A stretch of 64,000 nt of DNA from Paracoccus litorisediminis (GTDB lineage Bacteria > Pseudomonadota > Alphaproteobacteria > Rhodobacterales > Rhodobacteraceae). Below, piece after piece: positions 36,088 through 44,772 of this stretch. The notes under the pieces were generated by a model that was given only the letters and a program-made list of their open reading frames with translations, had not been told where the DNA came from and did no database searches. The DNA lies in the NCBI RefSeq assembly GCF_009711205.1, contig NZ_WMIG01000003.1, positions 62,001-126,000 of the forward strand. The letters are read 5' to 3'. How positions within the stretch are numbered: position 1 is the first letter of the stretch; each line of letters starts with the position of its first letter. Both the position numbers and the translations under genes were made by a program.

Positions 36088-36725
36088 TCAGGCGCTGACA
36101 GCTTGACGCCCCGGCACTGAGAAATAACCCCCAAAGACGCGATAGTCCTCGGCATCGAAGTCCAGAAGCGTGTTGATGTCCTGACTGCCCAATGCATCGA
36201 TACCGATCTTGGGGCCACCGGTCTGCAGGCGCGCCAACGTCAACAGTCGTCCAACGACTGCCGAGATATCGCTGACCATATCGCCGATCGCGAGCATCCT
36301 GTAGATGCGGGAATAATATCCTGCGCCCCACCCGCGTAGTCGACGAGAGGACGCGGGTGATGATTGATCGTCTCGACCGCGCGGGCGTATTGCGGCAGCT
36401 TGGCGATGAACTCCTGCAGGCTCGGAGTCGGGGCAAGGTCATGCTCGGTCAGCTGCTTTTGCGCCTTTCCCGGGGAACGCTCGTGGTGATGGACGACACG
36501 ATTGCTGTAGGCCGAAAGGAGCCTCTGCAGAGGGTCGCGAACAAGAATGATCCGACGGCTGATCTCGCCCAATACGACCAAGGGCTTATCGAGGTTGCGC
36601 GGCGACAGCGCGGGTTGGGCTTCATCAGAAGGAAGCCGCCCGACAGCAGTGGCCCGCCGCTCCCATTGAACGGGCATTGTCGCATCGCGAAGGGGCGAAC
36701 CTTTGGCGATGCGACGATGCTTCAC
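36088..36725 (-). pseudogene. Frameshifted sulfotransferase-family remnant
   Basis: On the minus strand one frame reads ISRRIILVRDPLQRLLSAYS, with NRVVHHHE following, and later NHHPRPLVDYAG. This matches the sulfotransferase-2-like pattern (RDPxxRLLSAY, then HxRPQ). The sequence then continues in the next frame as WGAGYYSRIYRMLAIGDMVS to a stop at 36088. The frame change falls in the GGGTGGGGC run near 36325-36333, so a one-base indel (real or sequencing error) would restore the gene. The expected N-terminal PAPS-binding VHIPKTGGT segment is not seen, so the 5' end is also lost or altered. No functional product is expected as the sequence stands. Confidence 0.6.
36674..36720. repeat. Long imperfect inverted repeat beside the amidase gene
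   Basis: GCATTGTCGCATCGC (36674-36688) pairs with GCGATGCGACGATGC (36706-36720) at 14 of 15 positions around a 17-base loop. It overlaps the putative 5' end of the sulfotransferase remnant and lies 33 bases after the amidase stop. It may be a terminator-like stem or a repeat end linked to loss of the remnant's N-terminus. Confidence 0.55.
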
Positions 36726-36752
36726 TTCGGCAGGTCCTGAACGGCCACGCCG

Positions 36753-38282
36753 TCAGGCTTGCAGCGGACTATGCTGCGGGAATCCGGAGGCCTTTTCATA
36801 GGCATGGGCCAGTTGCAGCACCTGCAGGTCGGCGCGGGCGGGGCCGATGATCTGCAGGCCCATCGGCTGGCTGGCGCCTTTGGGGCCGAAGCCTGCCGGG
36901 ACCGCGGCGACCGGCAGGCCGGCCAGCGTGGCCGGAATGACGACCTCCATCCAGCGGTGATAGGTATCCATCTGGCGGCCGGCGATCTCTTTGGGCCAGG
37001 GCTGTTCGGCGTCGAAGGGGAAGATCTGCGCCGTCGGCAGGATCAGCACGTCGTAGCGCGCAAACAGCGCCAGCATCGCCTGATACAGCGCCGAGCGGTT
37101 GGCGCTGGCGGCAAAGACCTGCGCCCCGGACAGCTTCAGGCCATTCTCGATCTCCCACACGGCCTCGGGTTTCAGCAGAGCGCGGGTCTTGTCGTCCTGA
37201 TATAGCTTGCCCGCGACCCCGGCGATGGAAAAGCCGCGCAGCGTCAGCCAGGTCTGCCAGGCGACATCCATGTCAAAGTCCAGCCGGGCCTCTTCGACGT
37301 GACAGCCCAGATCCGTGAAATGGCCAAGCGCGCTGGCGCACAGGTCCATGACCCCCGGCTCGGTCGGCAGGTAGCCGTTCAGATCGCCCAGATAGCCGAT
37401 CCGCGCGCCCTTGAAATCGCGCGACAGGTCTTGGCGGAACTGCAGCGGGTCCACCTCGCGCGACAGCGGCGCGCGCGGGTCATGGCCCGCCTGCACCGAG
37501 AGCAGCCAGGCCGTATCGGCGACGGTGCGGCCCATCGGCCCCTCGATGCCCAGCTGCTGGACAAAGACCTCGGCCGCCGGGCCATAGGGCACCAGCCCCT
37601 GTGTCGGCCGGAAGCCCACGACATTGTTCCAGCCCGCAGGGTTGCGCAGCGATCCCATCATGTCGCTGCCATCGGCCACCGGCAGCATGTGCCGGGCCAG
37701 CGCTACCGCCGCCCCGCCGCTGGAGCCGCCCGCCGACAGCGCCGGGTCCCATGCGTTGCGCGTCGTGCCGAAGACGGTGTTGTAGCTGTGCGAGCCCAGC
37801 CCGAATTCCGGCGTATTGCTGCGACCGACAAAGATCGCGCCTTCGCGGCGCATGCGCTCGGCCATGATGCTGTCGGATTTGGGCACGAAATCCTTGAAGA
37901 TCGGCGAGCCCTGCGTGGTGGCGATCCCGGCCACGGCGGTCAGGTCCTTGGGGGCCTGCGGAATGCCATGCAGCGCGCCCGTCGCCTGCCCGGCGGCAAT
38001 CGCGGCATCGGCACGGTCGGCCTGTTCCAGCAGCTTTTCCGGGTCCTGACGCGAAACGATGGCATTATAGGTCGGGTTTTCGGCATCGATGCGGTCAAGA
38101 CAGGCCTGCATCACCTCGCGGCAGGAAACTTCCTTGCCCCGGATCGCCTTGACCAGATCGACCACCCCCAGCGCCATCGGATCGCTGGCCTGTGCCCCGG
38201 CCAGCACCTTGCCCGCACGCAGGCCGATCAGCGAGGCGGCGGCAAGGCCTCCGGTGGTGTTCAGGAAGGTTCTGCGGCTCAT
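36753..38282 (-). CDS. Amidase-signature enzyme with Tat leader
   Basis: 509-residue amidase of the amidase-signature family, likely exported by the Tat pathway. MSRRTFLNTTGGLAAASLIG is a clear twin-arginine leader. The Ser-cisSer-Lys triad is seen in HGIPQAPKDLTAVAG (Lys) and LSAGGSSGGAAVALARHMLP (both serines). SRSNTPEFGLGSH is here GRSNTPEFGLGSH, as in related amidases. Substrate unknown. ATG 38282 is favoured as it places RR near the N-terminus; an ATG at 38315 is an alternative start. No obvious operon partner: the photolyase gene is divergent. Confidence 0.9.
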   Translation of the reverse strand: MSRRTFLNTTGGLAAASLIGLRAGKVLAGAQASDPMALGVVDLVKAIRGKEVSCREVMQACLDRIDAENPTYNAIVSRQDPEKLLEQADRADAAIAAGQATGALHGIPQAPKDLTAVAGIATTQGSPIFKDFVPKSDSIMAERMRREGAIFVGRSNTPEFGLGSHSYNTVFGTTRNAWDPALSAGGSSGGAAVALARHMLPVADGSDMMGSLRNPAGWNNVVGFRPTQGLVPYGPAAEVFVQQLGIEGPMGRTVADTAWLLSVQAGHDPRAPLSREVDPLQFRQDLSRDFKGARIGYLGDLNGYLPTEPGVMDLCASALGHFTDLGCHVEEARLDFDMDVAWQTWLTLRGFSIAGVAGKLYQDDKTRALLKPEAVWEIENGLKLSGAQVFAASANRSALYQAMLALFARYDVLILPTAQIFPFDAEQPWPKEIAGRQMDTYHRWMEVVIPATLAGLPVAAVPAGFGPKGASQPMGLQIIGPARADLQVLQLAHAYEKASGFPQHSPLQA

Positions 38283-38501
38283 GGCGGATTGGCCCTCTCG
38301 GTCGTGCTTGGTCATGGATGCTCTTTGTCTGGGGGTGGGACGATGCCTTGGCAAGCAGTCTTGGCCCTGTCCGGGCATCCGTCTTGGACCGTTGCGCCAG
38401 AATCACGGACTGCTGCGCCACTTCGCGGCAGGCGGTTGCCTTGGGTGGGGGCGATGCGGCAAGGGACGTAGCACGGTCAGGCGGCGACAGGGGGAACCCA
38501 G

Positions 38502-39905
38502 ATGACGGTTTCAGGGCAACCAAAGGGAGGGCCCGGCATCCTGTGGCTCAGCCGCGATTTCCGCTTTCAGGACAATCCCGCGATGCTGGCAGCGCTGCGG
38601 CAGGGGCCGCTGCTGCCGGTCTTTGTCCTTGACGGGCAGACGCGGGCGCAGGGCGCGACCAGCCGCTGGCGCCTGCAACAGGCGCTGATCGCCTTTGACG
38701 CCGAGCTGCGCCGCCGCAGCGGGCATGGCCTGACCCTGCTCGAGGGCGAGGCCGACCGCGTCCTGCCCGAGCTGATCCGCCAGACCGGCGCGGTCGAGGT
38801 CCATCAATCCGACTGGCCCGCCCCGCAGATGCGGCGGGTGCAGGACCGGGTGCGCGCGGCGCTGAAACCTTTGGGCGCGACGCTGGTGCTGCATCCGGGG
38901 CACCTGCTGGCCCATCCTGCCAGGGTTCGCACCGGCGCGGGTGGGGCCTATCGCGTCTACACCCCCTTTGCCCGCGCGCTGCGCGCCTTGGGACCGGACC
39001 TGCCTGTGGCGGCGGTAGGCGCGCGGATCAGCGTGCGGGACATGCCCGCCATCCCGCTTGATCGGCTGGAACTGGCCCCCGATATGGCGCGGGGTGCGGC
39101 GGTGCTGGCGGAACATGCCCTGCCCGCGGGCGAAGCGGCGGCGCTGGCCCGGCTGGAGGATTTCCTTGACCACGCCGCCGATTATGCCACGCAGCGCGAC
39201 CGGCCCGATCTGGACGCCTGCTCGGGCCTGTCCGAGCATCTGGCGCTTGGCGAGATCAGCCCGCGCACCGTCTGGGCCATGGCCTCGGACCGGCTGCGGG
39301 GCGACGCGGGCGGAATCGCGAAATTCCTGTCCGAGCTGATCTGGCGCGAATTCGCATGGCATCTGCTGATCGCCTTTCCGCAGATGGCCGAACGCGCATG
39401 GCGGCCGGAATGGGACGGCTTTCCGTGGCGCGGCGCGGGACCGGACCTGACCCGCTGGCAAAGGGCGGAAACCGGGATGGCGCTAGTCGATGCCGGCCTG
39501 CGAGAGATGTGGGTGACCGGGCGCATGCATAACCGCGTCCGCATGGTCGTGGCCAGCTACCTGACCAAGCACCTGCTGACGGACTGGCGGCTGGGGCTGG
39601 CGCATTTCGAGGATTGCCTGACCGATTGGGACCCGGCCTCGAATGCGATGAACTGGCAATGGGTGGCGGGCTGCGGGCCGGATGCCGCGCCGTTCTTTCG
39701 CATCTTCAACCCCGAAAAGCAGGCCGCTCAATATGACCCGCAGGGGACCTATCGCCAGCATTGGCTGAAGGGCGACGGCGCGCAGGCCTATCTGCGGGCC
39801 ACGCCGCCCCGCTGGAACCTGCCGCCCGACTGGCGCGAAAGCGGCGGGCTAGAGGCCGGGCGTGCCCGCGCGCTGGCGGCCTATGGTGCCTTCCGCGAGG
39901 GCTAA
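38502..39905 (+). CDS. phrB: Deoxyribodipyrimidine photolyase (class I CPD type)
   Basis: 467-residue light-driven DNA repair enzyme that splits cyclobutane pyrimidine dimers using FADH-. The N-terminal antenna domain is WLSRDFRFQDNPAMLAALRQ to ~residue 130. The FAD domain has SGLSEHLALGEISPRTVWAM, FLSELIWREFAWHLLIAFPQ, then WVTGRMHNRVRMVVASYLTK, LGLAHFEDCLTDWDPASNAM and NWQWVAGCGPDAAPFFRIFN. The typical tryptophans and Asn-containing flavin region are kept. The antenna chromophore is not determinable. Its stop overlaps the stop of the convergent SDR gene by 4 bases. Confidence 0.94.
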   Translation: MTVSGQPKGGPGILWLSRDFRFQDNPAMLAALRQGPLLPVFVLDGQTRAQGATSRWRLQQALIAFDAELRRRSGHGLTLLEGEADRVLPELIRQTGAVEVHQSDWPAPQMRRVQDRVRAALKPLGATLVLHPGHLLAHPARVRTGAGGAYRVYTPFARALRALGPDLPVAAVGARISVRDMPAIPLDRLELAPDMARGAAVLAEHALPAGEAAALARLEDFLDHAADYATQRDRPDLDACSGLSEHLALGEISPRTVWAMASDRLRGDAGGIAKFLSELIWREFAWHLLIAFPQMAERAWRPEWDGFPWRGAGPDLTRWQRAETGMALVDAGLREMWVTGRMHNRVRMVVASYLTKHLLTDWRLGLAHFEDCLTDWDPASNAMNWQWVAGCGPDAAPFFRIFNPEKQAAQYDPQGTYRQHWLKGDGAQAYLRATPPRWNLPPDWRESGGLEAGRARALAAYGAFREG

Positions 39906-40666
39906 AGGATCTCGCCCCCGTCGATCACCAGCGCCAGCCCGGTGACAAAGCTGGACCGGTCCGAGGCCAGATAGACGATGCCATCGGCGATTTCCTCGGG
40001 GCTGGCCCAGCGGCCCATCGGGATGGTGTCGGCGACATAGGATTCCAGCGCGCTGCGCCCGCCCATCTGGTTCTCGAAGCCCGCATTGAAGGGGGTGTCG
40101 ACGAAGCCGGGGCAAAGCGCGTTGAAGCGGATCCTGTCGCGGGCGTAATCCGCCGCCATCTGCCGCACCATCGCCACCGCCGCATGTTTCGTCGTGGCAT
40201 AGGAAATCATCCCGCGATCATACTGACAGCCCGAATTCGAGGCCGTGATGATGACCGAGCCGCCACCCTGCGCCCGCATCGGCCCGACCACCTCGCGCGC
40301 CAGCACGAAATGCGCCCGCACGTTCAATTGCCATGACAGGTCCATCTGCTCGGGCGTGATATCCTCAAGCCGCCCGGCGATCTGGATGCCGGCATGGGAA
40401 TGCAGGACGTCGATGCGCCCGTGCCGCGCCAGCACCCCCGCCACCAGCGCGGCAATGGCGGCATCATCGCGGGCGTCCAATGCCAGCCCCTCGGCCTGAC
40501 CACCCGCGTCGGTGATGGCGGCGGCGGTGGCCTTGGCCAGATCGGCACGCAGGTCGGTGACGATGACCGTCGCCCCCTCGGCCGCCATGGCCAGCGCACC
40601 GGCGCGTCCGATCCCCGAGCCTGCGCCCGTGACAAGGGCGATCCGCCCCTCAAGACAAGCTGTCAT
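39902..40666 (-). CDS. Short-chain dehydrogenase/reductase at the end of an ABC operon
   Basis: 254-residue NAD(P)-dependent oxidoreductase. The cofactor site is ALVTGAGSGIGRAGALAMAA, then LHSHAGIQIAGRLEDI (NAG-like motif changed to SHAG), catalytic Ser in IITASNSGCQYDRGM, and YATTKHAAVAMVRQMAADYA with the YxxxK motif. It closes with CPGFVDTPFN and SSFVTGLALVIDGGEIL. It starts with AGGAG 9 bases after the last ABC permease stop, so it belongs to that operon and may oxidise or reduce the imported compound. A specific substrate cannot be assigned. Confidence 0.9.
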   Translation of the reverse strand: MTACLEGRIALVTGAGSGIGRAGALAMAAEGATVIVTDLRADLAKATAAAITDAGGQAEGLALDARDDAAIAALVAGVLARHGRIDVLHSHAGIQIAGRLEDITPEQMDLSWQLNVRAHFVLAREVVGPMRAQGGGSVIITASNSGCQYDRGMISYATTKHAAVAMVRQMAADYARDRIRFNALCPGFVDTPFNAGFENQMGGRSALESYVADTIPMGRWASPEEIADGIVYLASDRSSFVTGLALVIDGGEIL

Positions 40667-40675
40667 GGTATTCTC

Positions 40676-41479
40676 CTAGTGACCGGGGGCTTTGCCTCGC
40701 CGGAGCGTCAGTTGCGCGATGACCAGCAGCATGAGCGATGCCCCCATCACCATCGTACCGATGGCGTTGATTTCAGGCGTCACCCCCCGCCGGATCGACG
40801 AAAAGATGTAGATGGGCAGCGTGGTCTCGGACCCCGCGACAAAGAAGGCGATGATGAAATCGTCAAAGCTGAAGGTGAAACTCAGCAGGAACCCGGCCAT
40901 GATCGCCGGGGCCAGCATCGGCAGCGTCACCTGCCAGAAGGTGGCCAGCGGCCCTGCCCCCAGATCGCTTGAGGCCTCGATCAGCGCGCGGTCCATGCCC
41001 TCGATCCGGGCGCGCACGATGATGATCACCAGCGACATGGTGAACAGCACATGCGCCGCGATCAGGCTGCCATGGCCCATCGACAGCCGCCAGCCGGTCG
41101 CGGCCTCCAGCCACGGGTTTACCGCGTCGAATACGGTGACCAGCGCGATCAGCGTGGCGATGCCGATGACGATGCCGGGGATCATCACCGCGATATAGAT
41201 CAGCGCGTCGAACAGGACGCGGACCCGCCCCTTCATTCCCGACAGGGCCAGCGCGGCCATCGTGCCAAAGACCGATGCCAGAATGGCCGAGATCAGCGCC
41301 ACCGTGGCCGAGGTCTTCAGCGCGTCGATCACGAAGGGGTTCGACAGCGCCTTCGCATACCATTGCGTGGAAAACCCCTGCATCTGGCTGGCCGAGCGTC
41401 CGGCGGAAAAGCTGAACAGCGCGATGATGCCGATGGGCAGGTACAGGAAGACATAGACGGCAAGGGCGTAAATTCTCAT
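40676..41479 (-). CDS. ABC transporter permease (PotC-type), second polyamine-like system
   Basis: 267-residue inner-membrane permease. The first segment is IYALAVYVFLYLPIGIIALF. The coupling loop is EASSDLGAGPLATFWQVTLP and the C-terminal signature SFDDFIIAFFVAGSETTLPI with IFSSIRRGVTPEINAIGT, as in PotC/PotI. The membrane half-partner gene lies 7 bases upstream. The sequence differs throughout from the permease encoded at 24519-25328. Confidence 0.93.
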   Translation of the reverse strand: MRIYALAVYVFLYLPIGIIALFSFSAGRSASQMQGFSTQWYAKALSNPFVIDALKTSATVALISAILASVFGTMAALALSGMKGRVRVLFDALIYIAVMIPGIVIGIATLIALVTVFDAVNPWLEAATGWRLSMGHGSLIAAHVLFTMSLVIIIVRARIEGMDRALIEASSDLGAGPLATFWQVTLPMLAPAIMAGFLLSFTFSFDDFIIAFFVAGSETTLPIYIFSSIRRGVTPEINAIGTMVMGASLMLLVIAQLTLRRGKAPGH

Positions 41480-41486
41480 GGCTGTC

Positions 41487-42344
41487 TCACATCAGGCCGA
41501 CATCGTCGCGCGCCGCACCGATCCGGCTGAGGAAGCGCATGTAAAGCGTCACCGTGACCAGCATGACCGCGACCAGCGTCACCGCCATGGCCGAGCCAAA
41601 GGCCCAGTTCCGCGATTGCAGGAACAGGTCGACCAGCGCATTGCCGACGAAGAAGACCTTGCCACCGCCCAGCATCTGCGGGATCAGGTATTCCCCCATC
41701 AGCAGGATAAAGACCAACATCGACCCCGTGGCGACGCCCGGCAGCGACAGCGGCAGCGTCACCTGCAGAAAGCTGCGCCAAGGCGGCGCGCCAAGGTCGG
41801 ATGACGCTTCCAGCAGGCGCTTGTCCAGCCGCTCAAGGCTGACATAGATAGGAAAGACCATCAGCGGCAGGTAGCCATAAACGATGCCCACCAGCACCGC
41901 GAAGGGCGTGTTGATCAGGCGGATATCGCCCAAGCCCAGATCGGCCAGCAGCGCCGGGATACCGCGCCCGCCCAGCAGGAAGATCCACGCATAGCTGCGG
42001 ATCAGGATCGAGGTCCAGAAGGGCACGATGACCAGCACCAGCAGCGCCGTCCGCCAGCGCGGATTGGATTTCACCGCCAGAAAATAGGCCAACGGATAGG
42101 CGATCAGCAGCGCCGCCAGCGTGCCCACGGGCGCCAGGACCAGCGTGTTCTGAAAAGCCGTCCAGCGGCTTCCCAGATTGGCATATTGGGCCAGGGTCAA
42201 CGCCGGGGCATATCCGCCCGCCGGCGCCCTTTCGCCAAGGGAATAGACCAGCACCACGGCCAGCGGCAGCACCAGCAGCGCCGCATACCACAGGCCCGCA
42301 GGTCCAAGAAGCAGCCAGCGGGCGCGGGCCTTGGTCATGGTCAT
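41487..42344 (-). CDS. ABC transporter permease (PotB-type), second polyamine-like system
   Basis: 285-residue permease: first membrane segment LGPAGLWYAALLVLPLAVVL with VYSLGERAP, core ALLIAYPLAYFLAVKSNPRW, SILIRSYAWIFLLGGRGIPA, coupling loop EASSDLGAPPWRSFLQVTLP, and FILLMGEYLIPQMLGGGKVF. It pairs with the downstream PotC-type protein, 7-base gaps on both sides, in an ATPase, binding protein, permease, permease, SDR operon. Confidence 0.93.
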   Translation of the reverse strand: MTMTKARARWLLLGPAGLWYAALLVLPLAVVLVYSLGERAPAGGYAPALTLAQYANLGSRWTAFQNTLVLAPVGTLAALLIAYPLAYFLAVKSNPRWRTALLVLVIVPFWTSILIRSYAWIFLLGGRGIPALLADLGLGDIRLINTPFAVLVGIVYGYLPLMVFPIYVSLERLDKRLLEASSDLGAPPWRSFLQVTLPLSLPGVATGSMLVFILLMGEYLIPQMLGGGKVFFVGNALVDLFLQSRNWAFGSAMAVTLVAVMLVTVTLYMRFLSRIGAARDDVGLM

Positions 42345-42351
42345 CCCCTCC

Positions 42352-43506
42352 TCAGGCCGATTTGAAGCGCGCCATCAGCTCGGCGCGGTTCGGGTCGGTC
42401 AGGGTCGCGGCCGCGCCGAATTCCTGCACGTTCAGCAGATCGGCGGCCGGATACAGGATCGGGTCGGCCAGCACTTCCTTGGGCAGCAGCGCGTTGACGC
42501 GGCTGTCGGCCACCGGGAAGCCATGCGCGGTCGCCTCGCGGGCGTTCACCTGCGGGTCGATCAGGAAGTTGATCAGCGCATAGGCCGCCTCGCGATGCGG
42601 GGCGTTTTTCGGGATGGCGTAGTAATCCGACCAGATCTCGCCGCCCTCTTTGCCAAGGGCGAAGTGGATTTCCGGGATGTCGCGGTTCATCTGCTTGCCC
42701 TCGCCGGTCCAGCACATGGTCATCCACGCATCGCCATTGCGCATCGACGGCTGGTAATCCGAGCTGATCGCGAACAGATGCGGCTTGACCTGCAACAACA
42801 GCTTTTCGGCATCGGCCAGTTCCTTCGGGTCGACCGAGTTGAAGGAATAACCGTAATATTTCAAAGCATTGCCGATGGTGGTCAGCTGGTAGTCATGCAC
42901 CATGGTCCGACCCGAGAAATCGGTCATGGTCAGGTCGAAGAACTCCTTCCAGCTGGTGAAGGGGGCCTTGGCCTTGGTGCTGTCCCAAGCCATCCCGGTG
43001 GTGCCCCAGTTCTTGGGCACGGCATAAAGCTTGCCATTGACCGTGCCCGCATCGGCAAAGCGCGCATCAAAGGCCGCCGCGTCGTAATTGGGCAGCTTGG
43101 ACAGGTCCAGCGGCTCGATCAGGTCGGCATCGACATAGGTGGTGATGGTGTAGTTCGTCGGCACGAACACATCCCAACCCGAGCCGCCTGCCTGCAATTT
43201 CGCCAGCATTTCCTCGTTCGAGCCAAAGACGTTGACCTGCGTCGCGACCCCGGTTTCCTTCTGGAAGATCGCGAAGTTTTCCACGTCGTGATAGTTCGGC
43301 CATGTCGCCAGCACGGCGCGGTCGCCCAAGTCAGCGGCATGGGCGCCGCGCGGGCGCAGCATCGGCATGGCACCCGCCATCACCGCCATGGCCGTTCCCA
43401 GACCCGTCACCCCAAGGAAGTGCCGGCGCGAGACCGAGCCCTTGCGGTAGCGTTCCAGTTCTTCTGCGAATTTCCGACGCGAGATCGGTGCGTTATCGTC
43501 CTGCAT
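42352..43506 (-). CDS. ABC transporter binding protein (PotD/PotF-like) with Tat-type leader
   Basis: 384-residue polyamine-type binding protein. The leader has two twin-arginine pairs: ISRRKFAEEL and then SVSRRHFLGVTGLGTAMAVM, ending RGAHAAD near residue 58. The second fits the Tat consensus, so the protein is probably exported folded, unlike the Sec-leader protein of the first polyamine operon. Mature part: VLATWPNYHDVENFAIFQKE, VNVFGSNEEMLAKLQAGGSG, WDVFVPTNYTITTYVDADLI and VPKNWGTTGMAWD. The polyamine ligand is inferred from family only. Confidence 0.92.
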   Translation of the reverse strand: MQDDNAPISRRKFAEELERYRKGSVSRRHFLGVTGLGTAMAVMAGAMPMLRPRGAHAADLGDRAVLATWPNYHDVENFAIFQKETGVATQVNVFGSNEEMLAKLQAGGSGWDVFVPTNYTITTYVDADLIEPLDLSKLPNYDAAAFDARFADAGTVNGKLYAVPKNWGTTGMAWDSTKAKAPFTSWKEFFDLTMTDFSGRTMVHDYQLTTIGNALKYYGYSFNSVDPKELADAEKLLLQVKPHLFAISSDYQPSMRNGDAWMTMCWTGEGKQMNRDIPEIHFALGKEGGEIWSDYYAIPKNAPHREAAYALINFLIDPQVNAREATAHGFPVADSRVNALLPKEVLADPILYPAADLLNVQEFGAAATLTDPNRAELMARFKSA

Positions 43507-43530
43507 CTGTCGCTTCCCTTGTTGGAGATG

Positions 43531-44640
43531 TCAGTCTTGACCAAGGATCAGGCCATTGCCCTGATCCCAAAGGACGTGAAGCTGGGTGCCCACATCCACG
43601 CCCGGCAAGGCTCTTTCGGCCTGTCTCGGGACCATGACCTGCAATTCTCCCAAGTCGGGATGGCGCAGCAGGTATTCCACATGTTCGCCAAGGAAGGTCA
43701 TATGCGCGACCGTGGCGGTGATGTCGGGCAGGCCCGGTTCCGCAGCAGTGCCAAGGCGCAGGGCCTCGGGGCGGATGGCGATGTCGACCTTATCACCGGG
43801 GCTGACCGGGCGCGGGGCCTCGACCACGACATCGTGGTTCGAGGCCAGCCGCACCAGCGCATGTTCCCCGATATTGCGGATGACGGTGCCGGGCAGGATG
43901 TTCGCGCGCCCGACGAAATCCGCGACATAGCGGTTGGCGGGGCGGTCATAAAGCTCGCGCGGGGTGCCGATCTGGCTGATCCGCCCCTTGCCCATGATGC
44001 AGATGCGGTCAGACATCGACAGCGCTTCCTGCTGGTCATGGGTCACAAGGATGAAGGTGATGCCAAGCTTCCTTTGCAAGGACAGCAGTTCCATCTGCAT
44101 CTGGCCGCGCAGTTTCGCGTCCAGCGCCGCCATCGGTTCGTCCAGCAGCAGGATCTTCGGCTCATTGACGATGGCGCGGGCCAAGGCAACGCGCTGCTGC
44201 TGGCCACCCGACATTTCCCAGATGCGACGCGGGCCGAAATCGCCCAGACGCACCGTGTCCAGCGCGCGGGCGACGCGGGCGGCGATGTCATCCTTGGCCA
44301 GCTTGGGGCGGCGCTGGCGCAGCCCGTAGCCGACGTTTTCGGCCACCGTCATATGCGGGAACAGCGCGTAATGCTGAAAGACCATATTGACCGGGCGGCG
44401 ATGCGCGGGTTCCGCGCCGATATCCTGCCCGTCGATCAGGATGCGGCCCTCGGTCGGCGGCTCAAAGCCCGCCAGCATCCGCAAAGCCGTGGTCTTGCCG
44501 CAGCCCGAGGGGCCAAGGAAGGACAGAAATTCGCCCTTGCCGATCTTCAGGTTCAGCCGATCCGCGGCCAGCACCTTGCCGAAGCGCTTGGTCGTGTCGA
44601 CGAATTCGGCGATGGTCTCGCCGCCCTCCGCATATGCCAT
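43531..44640 (-). CDS. ABC transporter ATP-binding protein (PotA-type)
   Basis: 369-residue ATPase: Walker A GPSGCGKTTALRML, Q-loop VFQHYALFPHMTVAENVGYG, signature MSGGQQQRVALARAIV, Walker B ILLLDEPMAALD, switch LVTHDQQEALSMSD, and a C-terminal TOBE region with RPEALRLGTAAE. ATG 44640 is chosen (MAYAEGGETIAEF); GGGAAAG precedes it, and the longer open frame upstream crosses the divergent LuxR gene. First gene of the second polyamine-type operon, 132 bases from LuxR. Confidence 0.95.
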   Translation of the reverse strand: MAYAEGGETIAEFVDTTKRFGKVLAADRLNLKIGKGEFLSFLGPSGCGKTTALRMLAGFEPPTEGRILIDGQDIGAEPAHRRPVNMVFQHYALFPHMTVAENVGYGLRQRRPKLAKDDIAARVARALDTVRLGDFGPRRIWEMSGGQQQRVALARAIVNEPKILLLDEPMAALDAKLRGQMQMELLSLQRKLGITFILVTHDQQEALSMSDRICIMGKGRISQIGTPRELYDRPANRYVADFVGRANILPGTVIRNIGEHALVRLASNHDVVVEAPRPVSPGDKVDIAIRPEALRLGTAAEPGLPDITATVAHMTFLGEHVEYLLRHPDLGELQVMVPRQAERALPGVDVGTQLHVLWDQGNGLILGQD

Positions 44641-44772
44641 GCTTACGTCTTTCCCTGACGATAGTCCTTGACGCGGGCTATCCCTTGATTTGAGAAATTC
44701 GTAAGAAAACTTGCAGATGCTGTATATACCACAAAAGGCATAGTGCCGCTGTCCCCACTCGAAAGGTGACGA

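Noticed and set aside
39902-40666. SDR as KduD/DhuD of the uronate pathway
   Set aside because: It belongs to the separate ABC operon (9-base gap), lies on the far side of the LuxR gene, and has no KduD-specific feature I could see.
44641-44772. TATATA and TTG-like promoter elements between LuxR and the second polyamine operon
   Set aside because: Several weak combinations are possible on both strands; none stands out enough to annotate.
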